Assembly: GCF_026262505.1 (NCBI RefSeq)
Contig: NC_067206.1
Span: 36,223,896 to 36,287,895, forward strand
DNA from: Trichomonas vaginalis G3
Lineage: Eukaryota; Parabasalia; Trichomonadida; Trichomonadidae
Length of the DNA: 64,000 bases
Direction of reading: 5' to 3'
In this document: positions 38,970-47,636 of the stretch, in pieces
Layout: the number at the start of each line of letters is the position of its first letter
Numbering within the stretch: the stretch's first letter is position 1
The notes under the pieces: model-generated
The model's input: only the letters and a program-made list of their open reading frames with translations
Told to the model about the DNA's origin: nothing
Database searches by the model: none
Translations under genes and position numbers: made by a program

Positions 38970-39780
38970 TGTGACTTCTTCGTAAAGACTTTGTTGAGAT
39001 TTCTTCGTAAATGAGTGTAAATGACCCAAAAATATATTTTAGGGTAGAAGGGTATATCTACCCCGTTTTCTACCCTCTTTTCTACCCTCTTGAATTTTCA
39101 TGAATTTCTTCGTAAAGACTTTGTCAAGACTTCTTCGTAAAGACTTTGTTGAGACTTCTTCGTAAAGACTTTGTTGAGACTTCTTCGTAAAGACTTTGTT
39201 GAGACTTCTTCGTAAAGACTTTGTAAAGAAAGTTCATGAAAATTCAAGAGGGTAGAAAAGAGGGTAGAAAAGAGGGTAGATATACCCTTCTACCCTAAAA
39301 TATATTTTTGGGTCATTTACGCTCATTGTCTATGTTTTGTTGAGACTTCTTCATCTAATTTCTCATGAACTTTCTTGTCTATGTTTTGTAAAGACTTTGT
39401 CAAGACTTCTTCGTAAAGACTTTGTAAAGAAAGTTCATGAAAATTCAAGAGGGTAGAAAAGAGGGTAGAAAAGAGGGTAGATATACCCTTCTACCCTAAA
39501 ATATATTTTTGGGTCATTTACGCTCATTGTCTATGTTTTGTTGAGACTTCTTCATCTAATTTCTCATGAACTTTCTTGTCTATGTTTTGTAAAGACTTTG
39601 TCAAGACTTCTTCGTAAAGACTTTCTTGTCTATGTTTTGTAAAGTTCTTCGTAAAGACTTTGTAAAGACTTTGTAAAGACTTTGTAAAGACTTCTTTGTA
39701 AATGTTTTGTCAAGACTTCTTCGTAAAGACTTTGTTGAGACTTCTTCGTAAAGACTTTGTTGAGACTTCATTTATACTCA
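38970..39780. repeat. Maverick subterminal repeat array
   Basis: Many tandem copies of a 25-base unit CTTCTTCGTAAAGACTTTGTTGAGA and variants, in blocks. A further direct duplication of 201 bases (39221-39421 and 39422-39622) holds the CTACCC palindromic module and TTCATCTAATTTCTCATGAA. The array lies directly inside the right end of the element and contains no gene. Confidence 0.9.
39040..39105. repeat. Palindromic CTACCC module, copies 5-7
   Basis: ATATATTTTAGGGTAGAAGG, GGTATATCTACCCC, TTTTCTACCC repeats and TCTTGAATTTTCATGA. Inverted versions of the same module follow at about 39240-39310 and 39440-39510. Same layout as copy 1 at 15706 and the TTAGATCTAA variants at 27900-29158. Confidence 0.75.
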
Positions 39781-39826
39781 TTCATCCTCAGGGCTAGAAG
39801 GCACGAAGTGCCTGGAAGCCCCACTA

Positions 39827-39867
<41 letters not shown>
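39770..39867 (-). repeat. Maverick right terminal inverted repeat
   Basis: CTAGAAGGCACGAAGTGCCT then GGAAGCCCCACTACC and about 39 T. Reverse complement of the left end at 15502-15575. Confidence 0.9.
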
Positions 39868-39874
<7 letters not shown>

Positions 39875-40076
39875 CTTTAACTAAAAAAATATTACATAAA
39901 TCTAACAAAAAAACCTTTAGCAATAAAAATACATTTGCTCAAGCCTATCGGCAACTCAAATCTAAAAAACTTTTTATAACATTCTTATTACAATTTTTAT
40001 TTTATTCTTATATTTATATTTTTTAGTTCACTTTTTAAATAATGATCTTTAGATTGAACCAATAACGCGATTTTCC

Positions 40077-40185
40077 ATATAAATCGCGATTTTTTAGAAA
40101 AATCGCGACCACAATAAAATCGCAATTCATTAAAAAACGCGATTTTAAAAAAGTCGCGATTTTTCTAAAAAATCGCGATTTATAT
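40077..40185. other. 33-bp perfect inverted repeat with TCGCGA cores
   Basis: Left arm 40077-40109, right arm 40153-40185, perfectly complementary and separated by 43 bases. Each arm carries two AATCGCGA copies, and a further TCGCAA and ACGCGA lie inside and outside. It would form a long hairpin in RNA or a cruciform in DNA. The surrounding 39868-40346 spacer holds no gene. Confidence 0.9.
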
Positions 40186-40346
40186 ATTTAAATCGTGATT
40201 AAAAAAGTGGTTGCGGTTTTCCCTAATGTTTTGTAAATTTTAACGATTATTTTCAATTCAAAAATAAAAAGAGAATATCAATAACTAATTTTATATTTCA
40301 AACAATAAATAATAATATAACAAATACATATACAAATGTATACATA

Positions 40347-42893
40347 TTATGAATCGATCTTATTAATGTTAGCAAGGAAAGAATTTGCTAGAGATCGATA
40401 TTCTTCGAAATTTGAAAGTTCCTGGAAGTACTGCTTCAAATCTTGCTCTGCAAACTTCTGAGCGCATTGTTTATGGAATGAAAGTGTAACAATAACTGTC
40501 AATGCAGCAGTTACGTTTTCTTTTTGCTGTAATTGTTGGATGAGCATCAGAATAAGCAGTAAATAGTCTTCTGAGTACCCAGATCTGGCCAGATAATCGA
40601 ACATGTTGAGGACATTTCGGATTAATTTGTGGTTCTTCGACTTTTCGGCACTTTCTATGTATGATTTGAGAAATCCTGACTTTTCTAATTCGTCAATGAA
40701 CTCTTGCGATGTTTGGAGTCTTCTAATTACCGTGGCAATGGCAGTATGTGCACTTTTATCTTTCTTTGTGATCAAATTCTTCATCATTGAGGCAAATCTT
40801 GGTGATGATGCAAGATTTTGCCGGTTGTTCTTGTTCTTAAACAAGATAAGGAATAATCTCATTACATCTAAGGGATGTTTTGAGGCTTTCTCCATCCAGA
40901 TTGTATCAGAAACTAATATCTCTTCACCTGGTGGTGTAGAAGCGATGTTTAGAATAACAATCCATGATTTTGGAGATTTATCTGTTAAATTGATCAAACT
41001 AGTGATCATTTCTTTGGTTGCTGGAACATTTTCGATCCTTAGAAGAAGACTTAAAGCCGATTTCCAAATCTTTTCGTTATTTAAATGTTGATTCAGCTTT
41101 GTAAAGTCGATTCCAGCATAATCTGTGTATAGTTTTGACATACCATCATATGCTGCTTTAACATTCTCCACAACTTTTGAGTTAATGAAAGATAAGAAAA
41201 TTATTCGGACATGAACAGCTCTTTCTTTAGCATATAGCTCGTAAGTCGTAATCAGATAAGAGAATAAAGCTAAGTATAGATACCCACAAGGCTTGTTCAG
41301 CATGATTTTCTGAACTGTAAGTAAATTATCGAGAAGTGGCCATGGATTTGGAAGCGATAAGAGGTTCTTTACGTAGTACGAATGCAATATAAGCATTTTG
41401 TCAGGGTTCTTTATCAGTAATTCTGTTATTGAAGCCAAATGTGCCTGACCAATGAATCTTGGATAATCCAAAAATAAGCATTGGAAACAATCGACGATAT
41501 CTTGCATGATATCTGGATTGTTTGTTGGTACGACTACGAAGAATTGGGCTTGATTAAACAAAGGAATAAGTGTTTTATCGCGTTTCATTAAAGAAAGGTA
41601 AGCTCTGATGACAGCTTTGAGAGATGCTGGTGGAACTTTACGTTTTAAGTATTGGCTGGTTGGTCTGTAGAATTTGAAGAAATTTGTCGAATTTGTTTGA
41701 CTTGCTTCGCTTTCAACGGTTTTAACAAACATAGGATGCTTTGGATCTAATAAAATTTGAGCTGGAGATGAGTTATCTGGGACATTTTCTTCTGAAGAAT
41801 ATTCATCTTCTTCCTCTTCTTCGTAATAGTAATATTCCTCTTCCTCATCGTTATTATTGCCATCTCCTGGATGCCAGTCTGTTTCTGCTTCGAAATTCTG
41901 AAAAGAATCTCCTTGGACTGGATTTTGATTTGTTTTCGTAGATGAACTCTTCTTTGATTTCTCTGATGATTTCGAATCTGTTTGGTTTTGTTCAATGCTG
42001 ATTGTCTGTATGAATTTTTCGATATCATTTCTTCTTGTATGTTCAAACGCAACTTCGCCTCTCACAAATGCATTGTAGATTTCTTCGAATGATGGTCGAT
42101 CGTTTGGATTTGTAGCCCAACAAGCTTCTATTAATGCTTTCAAAGAATCGGGTAAATCAAGGTAAAACGTAGGTCTTCTGTCTTTCTTGAGTACTAAATC
42201 GAATATTTCTTCCATTTTCATGTTTTTGAATGGTCTTACGTTTTGTGTCATTTCATATAAAATCATTCCGTAAGAATAAACATCGACTTTCTCGTTATAA
42301 TCGTGTGAAGTGATGAGTTCAGGTGCCATGTAGTTTGGAGTTCCTATTTTTGCTGTCATCCCTCCGTCGGTTTCGCCGAACCTTGCGATGCCAAAATCTC
42401 CGATTCTTGGGAACAATCTTGAGTCAAGCATGATATTAGCAGCCTTCAAGTCTCTGTGTATGATTCCTATTTTGTGAAGATGTATCATACCATTGGCTAT
42501 TCCAATGGCAATGGCTGTTAATTGAGTTCCAGATAATGACATGCCTGAACGATTCCTGACGAAACGGTCAAGAGATCCATTCGACATATACTCTGTAATA
42601 ATGGCATATGGAGGCTCTGCTGTAAATCCAACGAAAGGGACCAAAAACATATTGTGGCATTGTGACATAGTTTTGACTTCTCCAAGATATCTACGTAACT
42701 TATTTCCTTCTAGTCGTTCTGTGAATATAGTTTTAACTGCACATTCACGTCCTGTTTTCTTTTCAACTGCTCTTTTAACTTCGCCAAAGCCACCTTTACC
42801 GATAGTATCACCGAATTCGAACTCAGATAGCTGAGTAATGAGCTGTGGGGAAGCAGCAATGAATTCTTCAAGCTGCTTTCGATATTGGCTCAT
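40347..42893 (-). CDS. TKL-type protein kinase with helical C-terminus
   Basis: Host gene; start chosen at the ATG at 42893 (MSQYRKQLEEFIAA), since a frame 30 bases longer begins at GTG. The 848-residue protein has a complete kinase domain: G-loop GKGGFGEV (32-39), Lys 54, HRD 146-148 (IIHRDLKAANIML), DFG 166-168, GTPNYMAPE ending at 192, and a C-lobe with WATNPNDRPSFEEI. TKL-like features are the GSLDRF hinge and LKAANIML. About residues 325-405 are acidic and Ser-rich with a YYYYEEEEEDEY block. The rest is an all-helical, armadillo-like array. The substrate is unknown; TKL kinases are an expanded family in Trichomonas. Confidence 0.85.
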   Translation of the reverse strand: MSQYRKQLEEFIAASPQLITQLSEFEFGDTIGKGGFGEVKRAVEKKTGRECAVKTIFTERLEGNKLRRYLGEVKTMSQCHNMFLVPFVGFTAEPPYAIITEYMSNGSLDRFVRNRSGMSLSGTQLTAIAIGIANGMIHLHKIGIIHRDLKAANIMLDSRLFPRIGDFGIARFGETDGGMTAKIGTPNYMAPELITSHDYNEKVDVYSYGMILYEMTQNVRPFKNMKMEEIFDLVLKKDRRPTFYLDLPDSLKALIEACWATNPNDRPSFEEIYNAFVRGEVAFEHTRRNDIEKFIQTISIEQNQTDSKSSEKSKKSSSTKTNQNPVQGDSFQNFEAETDWHPGDGNNNDEEEEYYYYEEEEEDEYSSEENVPDNSSPAQILLDPKHPMFVKTVESEASQTNSTNFFKFYRPTSQYLKRKVPPASLKAVIRAYLSLMKRDKTLIPLFNQAQFFVVVPTNNPDIMQDIVDCFQCLFLDYPRFIGQAHLASITELLIKNPDKMLILHSYYVKNLLSLPNPWPLLDNLLTVQKIMLNKPCGYLYLALFSYLITTYELYAKERAVHVRIIFLSFINSKVVENVKAAYDGMSKLYTDYAGIDFTKLNQHLNNEKIWKSALSLLLRIENVPATKEMITSLINLTDKSPKSWIVILNIASTPPGEEILVSDTIWMEKASKHPLDVMRLFLILFKNKNNRQNLASSPRFASMMKNLITKKDKSAHTAIATVIRRLQTSQEFIDELEKSGFLKSYIESAEKSKNHKLIRNVLNMFDYLARSGYSEDYLLLILMLIQQLQQKENVTAALTVIVTLSFHKQCAQKFAEQDLKQYFQELSNFEEYRSLANSFLANINKIDS

Positions 42894-42976
42894 AAGCAGA
42901 TTTTTTTGTCGTTTTTTTTTCACAAGGTTTCAAATTTTGTTTACACGGCAAAGAATTTTACGTGTCATATTAATAA

Positions 42977-43396
42977 ATGCAGAAGATCAACTTTACAATA
43001 ACATTCAAGGATTACATTCAGCTGCTTTATCCTTATTGTGTTAATGGAGTTGTCTTTTCTTCTGAAGGAGATATATGGTCATCCACAGAAAATTGGGTGT
43101 TTACTCCTGAAAATGGAAAAACAATCGCAAAACTTATGGAAAATCCGCAAGAAGCAATGAAATCAAAACTTCACCTTGGCCAGAGAGATTATCTTGTTGT
43201 TTATGCAGACTCACATACGTTAATTGCTAGGAAGCGAGAATTTGGTATCATGGTTAAACACAGTAAAATGTATTACATTCTAGGTACATGTGATGAACGA
43301 ATTAACCCTACAAAATGCTTAGAATATGTTACGAGAGTTTCTGAGATGATGAAAATTGCATCCAAGCAAGGTAAGAAGGATGTTCTTGATACATGA
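42977..43396 (+). CDS. Profilin
   Basis: A 139-residue protein with the profilin pattern. GVVFSSEGDIWSSTENW near the start corresponds to the G-x-DGxxWA element. KLHLGQRDYLVVYADSHTLI and ARKREFGIMVKHSKMYYILG correspond to the sheet after the GxxGLHLGGxKY and KKGxGGI segments. CDERINPTKCLEYV corresponds to the C-terminal DxPVxPGQC helix. Profilins bind actin monomers and poly-proline. Trichomonads have several. The ATG is preceded by TGTCATATTAATAA, which includes TCATA, fitting the TCAYW initiator consensus. Sequence divergence is normal for this lineage. Confidence 0.75.
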   Translation: MQKINFTITFKDYIQLLYPYCVNGVVFSSEGDIWSSTENWVFTPENGKTIAKLMENPQEAMKSKLHLGQRDYLVVYADSHTLIARKREFGIMVKHSKMYYILGTCDERINPTKCLEYVTRVSEMMKIASKQGKKDVLDT

Positions 43397-43399
43397 TAG

Positions 43400-44090
43400 T
43401 TTTGTTTATGAAAAATCTTTATTATTTGTTGAATAAATGTATGTTTTGATTTGTTTTTATGAATAATCACTGAAATTCTATTCTTTTTTATCTAGAAAAA
43501 AATCATCAGGAATAGTGGTTTCCACTTTTTATATCTAAGAACTTCATCAAAATTCTTAAATTTAACTACATGCTTAAAGCTGCATCCGCATGGATTTTCA
43601 TATGTTGGAATTGGCTTCAGAAGCCACCATATGGAGATGATAGAAATTGAATAGGGTCCCCATTTATGTTTTATTCCAACATGTGAAAATACATGCTGAT
43701 GCAGCATAAAATTGTCTTTTTTTCTCCTTGGAATGAATTACAAAAGAGAGTGTCACTTCTTTTTAACAATAAAGATTATTATTTCCAGACTATACATTAG
43801 AGAGCAGTAGATTTTTGGTAAATTTAAGTATATTTCTAATGTAGCTTAATTATGATATACTAGTAGCTAAACTGTTTATGTAGTGGGTTCCTGTCTTGCA
43901 AATTTCCCTCAATAGACAGATTGGAAATACATATAGCATATTTGTACTTTTTTGTTAGATTATATTAGTTAAATCTGATCATATAAAGTTTTTTGATTAA
44001 ATACTAATCCCAAAAGGGATAAGAAATGTTCTTACATTAATTTAGGGGTCTAACAAAAAATTCAAGGTAAACTGTAAAATCTCGTTAAAA
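43400..44090. other. Intergenic region with a foldback
   Basis: No gene. It holds the inverted repeat described at 43579-43705; the remainder is AT-rich with no recognisable feature. Confidence 0.6.
43579..43705. other. Imperfect 32-bp foldback
   Basis: GCTGCATCCGCATGGATTTT...TTGGAA (43579-43610) is complementary to 43674-43705 at 29 of 32 positions. Just inside is a second hairpin, TGGCTTCAGAAGCCA (43612-43626). It resembles a structured RNA or a miniature element. No target duplication recognised. Confidence 0.8.
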
Positions 44091-45329
44091 ATGAGTAACA
44101 CCAACAAAATACCTAATCTTTCACTTGATAGAATTCAAACAGCAGACAATTTTAATACAGATAGCTCAAACAATCCGCAGTCAGATTTTCTCGCGAAAAT
44201 TTCAGTTGGCCCACGGAGACCAAAGAAAATTGATAACGAATACACTAGTAGAGAAGTTCTTTTAGCAGAAAAGACGGATCTTGTCAACCAACTACAGTAT
44301 TTAGAAGAACAAATTAAAGAGAAAAAGAAATCTCTTAATGTATCTATTCAAGAGAAAGCTAAAAAGATTGATGATGCAATTGCATTTCAACAAAGATTTT
44401 CAAATCAAGAAGTTTCAGAAACATCTAAGCGTCGATACGCAGCTGAAGCTAAGATTGCAAAATTAAGTGAAGTTATTGAAGGATTAGAAAAAAGATACAA
44501 CGAGCTTACAGTTATGTTTGCTCCAGAGAAAGAAATATCAATCAAAACAGACATAGTTTTCCAAAGACGTCAAATTTCTTTACTAAAACATGATGTGGAA
44601 GAAATTAAAAGAAAACACGATGAAATTGAGATTAGATTGGAGTCAGATGAGTTCAAGCAGCGGATGAATGAAATGGATGAACTTAAAAAACAATTCATTG
44701 CATTGAAAAATGAATATAGAGCCGAGAAAAAGAAAAACAACAGTTTAGCTAATGAATTAAAAACTATTGAAAAGAAATATCCAACTCCAGAAAAAGAAAT
44801 GAAACTAGAAATTGAAAAACTTAAGCATCAGCTCGATACAATGAGCAAAGTTAATGAGATGATAAACAGAAAAGTACAGCACACTAATAATCACCATCAA
44901 CCAGCTGCTCCTAAAGAAAGTCCATCGAAGAATCCTCAAAATAAAGCATTGAAACCAGCTGAACCAATTGACGAAGGTAATGTTAATATTTTTGAAACAG
45001 AAGCGGTCCACGCCGAACCAGATGAACATAATAAAGATACAAAAACAGACAGTGAGTTTGATTCATCAGATAATGATGAAAAAGAAGATCATGATGATAA
45101 ATCTGACTCAGAACATAATGAAAGCTTTGATTCAGATCATAAAGAAGAAAAAGAAAATGATTTTGAATCAGAAAGAAATGATACAAAAATTGATTCAGAA
45201 CAAAAAGAAGAAAGCAAAAATAATGCAGAAAATGAACAAAACAACTCATTTGAAAAGAATGATGATTCTGATTTTGAATCAGACCAACGACAAGAGGAAA
45301 ATCATGAAAGTGATGACTTTGACGAATGA
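44091..45329 (+). CDS. Coiled-coil protein with acidic Asp/Ser/Glu tail
   Basis: A 412-residue host protein. Residues 60-270 are long coiled coils (LVNQLQYLEEQIKEKKKSLN, EIEIRLESDEFKQRMNEMDE). The last 110 residues are a repeated Asp/Ser/Glu tail (FDSSDNDEKEDHDDK). Similar to cytoskeletal or vesicle-associated coiled-coil proteins, but no family can be assigned. Single ATG start after TCTCGTTAAAA. Confidence 0.6.
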   Translation: MSNTNKIPNLSLDRIQTADNFNTDSSNNPQSDFLAKISVGPRRPKKIDNEYTSREVLLAEKTDLVNQLQYLEEQIKEKKKSLNVSIQEKAKKIDDAIAFQQRFSNQEVSETSKRRYAAEAKIAKLSEVIEGLEKRYNELTVMFAPEKEISIKTDIVFQRRQISLLKHDVEEIKRKHDEIEIRLESDEFKQRMNEMDELKKQFIALKNEYRAEKKKNNSLANELKTIEKKYPTPEKEMKLEIEKLKHQLDTMSKVNEMINRKVQHTNNHHQPAAPKESPSKNPQNKALKPAEPIDEGNVNIFETEAVHAEPDEHNKDTKTDSEFDSSDNDEKEDHDDKSDSEHNESFDSDHKEEKENDFESERNDTKIDSEQKEESKNNAENEQNNSFEKNDDSDFESDQRQEENHESDDFDE

Positions 45330-45487
45330 AATGCGAAATAAACTTTGTATATAAATAATCTTTAGTTATATTTCTCAAGCCCACATTAGAGCGTCAAAAC
45401 CATTTTTGCAAGTATAATTTTTTTTGAACAAATAGAAATAAGTAATTTTAATGTAAAAGGCAAACATGAAATTTGTTTATTATCAAT

Positions 45488-46795
45488 TTAGTTCACATCA
45501 GATCCAATAGAATGAAGATATTTAATAACTTCTGTATGACCATTAGCAGAAGCAAGAGCAATTGCATCATCTCCATATTTACTCTTCATGTTCTTATCAG
45601 CACCAAGAGAAATTAATAATTTTACTGCATCTAAATGACCATTACTTGCCGCCATCAGCAAACATGAGTATTGATCAGAACTAACTGAGTTTACATCAAA
45701 TCCAATAGAATGAAGGTATTTAATAACTTCTGCATGACCATTAGCAGAAGCAAGAACAATTGCATTTCTATCATATTTGTCCTTCATATTCTTATCAGCA
45801 CCAAGAGAAATTAATAATTTTACTGCATCAAGTTTACCATTACTTGCCGCCATCAGCAAACATGAGTCTTGATCATAATTAACTGAGTTTATATCACATC
45901 CAATAGAAAGAAGATATTTAATGATATCAACATTACCTCCCCAGCAAGCATTAGTTATTGGATAATATCCAAATTTCTCACCGCGTGAATTTTTGTCTAA
46001 TCCACTTTCAATTAAAAATTTTACAGTTTCCACATCACTGAAACCAGCAGCAATAATAACAGCATTGTTCCCATTGTTGTTGACTGCATTCAAATTGCAG
46101 CCTCCTTCAACAAGATATCGAACAAGTTTACCATTGCCCTTATATGCAGAATAAATAAGAATAGTTCTACCATATTCTGGGTCTCTGACTTCGCTTAAAC
46201 CAGCAATGCAACAAAGACGGATTGCTGTTATATCATCTTTATCACAAAGAGTTTCGAAATGCTTGTAAACACTTTCGAAATCAGTGAATCCAAATGCTTT
46301 CATCGCACTTTCAGGGTTTGAATTAAGTTGGAGTTTGATTTGATTGATTTGATTAGACAATGTTTGACTGTTTTCAAGACATGTGATTGCCAGATCTAAT
46401 GCTTTGATGTGAAGCTTTTTACGAATAATCTGAAGAAGCAAAATTGCATTTTTAGGGACTGGTTGATCTGAAATATTAACTCCTTTAATGATTGGATAGA
46501 GCTCACGTGATTTATATTTGTCACAACCGAGTTTAACCACATTTTGAAATTCGGTAACGTTTAATGAACTTAAATCAAGGATTTCTTGCAATGCATCAGC
46601 TTCAAAAAGGTCGAACAGTGTCTCATTATCAATATACTCCTGAATATTTTGGGCTGATGCTTGAAAATCAAGATTTAAATTCGACATAAAAATGCCAGGA
46701 TGTTTAAATGACCAAACTTCCCCTGTCGTCGAAACTTGGTGGTTCAATAACACTCCAAATATCTTATTTCTCATGCATTCTAAATTTGGGACCAT
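45488..46795 (-). CDS. Ankyrin-repeat protein with helical N-terminus
   Basis: Host gene; the ATG at 46795 (MVPNLECMRNKIFG) is chosen because the longer frame begins at TTG. About 435 residues: a helical N-terminal part of about 180, then six or seven ankyrin repeats (DPEYGRTILIYSAYKGNGKL, GNNAVIIAAGFSDVETVKFL). The last four repeats consist of two almost identical 198-bp DNA blocks (around 45500-45680 and 45700-45880). The N-terminus resembles the conserved region of T. vaginalis ankyrin proteins (FESVYKHFETLCDKDD). Ankyrins mediate protein binding; the partner is unknown. Confidence 0.75.
   Translation of the reverse strand: MVPNLECMRNKIFGVLLNHQVSTTGEVWSFKHPGIFMSNLNLDFQASAQNIQEYIDNETLFDLFEADALQEILDLSSLNVTEFQNVVKLGCDKYKSRELYPIIKGVNISDQPVPKNAILLLQIIRKKLHIKALDLAITCLENSQTLSNQINQIKLQLNSNPESAMKAFGFTDFESVYKHFETLCDKDDITAIRLCCIAGLSEVRDPEYGRTILIYSAYKGNGKLVRYLVEGGCNLNAVNNNGNNAVIIAAGFSDVETVKFLIESGLDKNSRGEKFGYYPITNACWGGNVDIIKYLLSIGCDINSVNYDQDSCLLMAASNGKLDAVKLLISLGADKNMKDKYDRNAIVLASANGHAEVIKYLHSIGFDVNSVSSDQYSCLLMAASNGHLDAVKLLISLGADKNMKSKYGDDAIALASANGHTEVIKYLHSIGSDVN
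45499..45885. repeat. 198-bp duplication in ankyrin gene
   Basis: Two consecutive blocks (two ankyrin repeats each) differ at few positions; the stretch ATCCAATAGAATGAA(A/G)(A/G)TATTTAATAA reappears 198 bases further on. Indicates recent unequal exchange. Confidence 0.8.
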
Positions 46796-46906
46796 TTGAC
46801 TTGTATACGGGGTAGTCAAATATACCTCTAAAAGAATAGTGAATTATATTAATTCATGTTATGTCAAAAAATTGAGAGTAATAAAAAAAATACGATCATT
46901 ACAAAA

Positions 46907-47230
46907 ATGGGTAAAAAGATTGAAATAATTGTGCCCGAAAGAAGCCAAAGAGACATCCAACCATTAAAGGGAGACCGACCAAAATCCAAAGATGGACTTG
47001 ATTTCCTCTCTATTTTTGCCCTTTTACTGGCTGCATTTGGAATTTACAGATTTGAACCTGCTTATGCCCTAGGATCACTATTTTTACTAATCAGTATTTA
47101 CATCAACCAATCCACCAGAACCTCTATTTTTTCAAACTCAATAATTTCAATAATTTTCTGCTCAATTGCAATTTGGAAACTCTACGATACTTTATCATAC
47201 GGAATTAATCCAAGGAAAGCGAATGAGTGA
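46907..47230 (+). CDS. Small membrane protein, Asterix/UPF0139-like candidate
   Basis: Start chosen at the ATG at 46907 (MGKKIEIIVPERSQRDIQPL), because the upstream extension looks like leader. 107 residues: a soluble basic N-terminus with DIQPLKGDRPKSKDGLDFLS, then hydrophobic helices (IFALLLAAFGIYRFEPAYAL, GSLFLLISIYINQS, SIISIIFCSIAIWKLYDTL). The arrangement fits Asterix (WDR83OS/PAT10), a subunit of the PAT complex in the endoplasmic reticulum that shields membrane-protein helices, whose N-terminus also has a PDYMNLL-like start of the first helix. Identity is inferred from topology and length only. Confidence 0.4.
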   Translation: MGKKIEIIVPERSQRDIQPLKGDRPKSKDGLDFLSIFALLLAAFGIYRFEPAYALGSLFLLISIYINQSTRTSIFSNSIISIIFCSIAIWKLYDTLSYGINPRKANE

Positions 47231-47239
47231 TCATTAATT

Positions 47240-47636
47240 TGCTTTTTCTTTAACATGTTTTAATAATATTGAAAATTCTTTGACATGATGCATTCCACAA
47301 TGATGCAGCCAAAAACTCTTCAAACCTATGTTGTTATTTATATTATATTCAATAAAAATGTTTTTATATTCAGCTATTGATAAATTAACTTTTTATTTTA
47401 TGTATCTGATTTAAAATATAGACATTTTTGAGCTATATACCAAAGATCAAATGTCTCTTTTCTTTCAATTTTCCGTTAAAAAATATAATTGCAAGAGGAA
47501 CTTTGCCAATTAAAGTTTGATTATGTCAATTCATAAAATTTTGGTAGATAAGAAAAGATATATAGAATATAGATTTTAAAATACGCCCGTAAAAAATCCA
47601 AACTCATATTTTTCTTTTTTTACAGAGTTTTGATAA
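47240..47636. other. Intergenic region, nothing recognised
   Basis: AT-rich spacer without gene, repeat or strong foldback. Confidence 0.6.

Larger units (their letters stand above)
15502..39867. mobile_element. Maverick/Polinton, full length (element 2, 24.4 kb)
   Basis: Bounded by matching inverted ends: poly-A then GGTAGTGGGGCTTCCAGGCA from 15521, and the reverse complement ending in poly-T at 39867. It carries the Polinton hallmark set: retroviral-type integrase, protein-primed family B polymerase, packaging ATPase, capsid-like proteins. It also has a primase-helicase, an adenine methyltransferase, a tail-collar protein and an HNH protein. About ten reading frames look broken, so it is a fossil, but both ends and most genes are still legible, so it is not ancient. 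A clear target duplication could not be seen, because the poly-A/T ends blur the junctions. It lies between two host genes and disrupts neither. Confidence 0.92.

Noticed and set aside
38970-39780. Repeat array as a CRISPR
   Set aside because: Repeats abut or vary, with no unique spacers of constant size; this is a eukaryotic transposon end.
15502-39867. Whether the second Maverick disrupted a host gene
   Set aside because: Neither flank reads as coding; the nearest genes start or end several hundred bases away.
42894-42923. Longer N-terminus of the kinase (ten more residues)
   Set aside because: It would need a GTG start; the ATG at 42893 is in place and begins a normal sequence.
43492-43707. 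Minus-strand open frame over the foldback at 43579
   Set aside because: It lies across the inverted repeat, has no domain and poor start context.
46796-46819. Longer N-terminus of the ankyrin protein ending at 45488
   Set aside because: It would need a TTG start; the ATG at 46795 is preferred.
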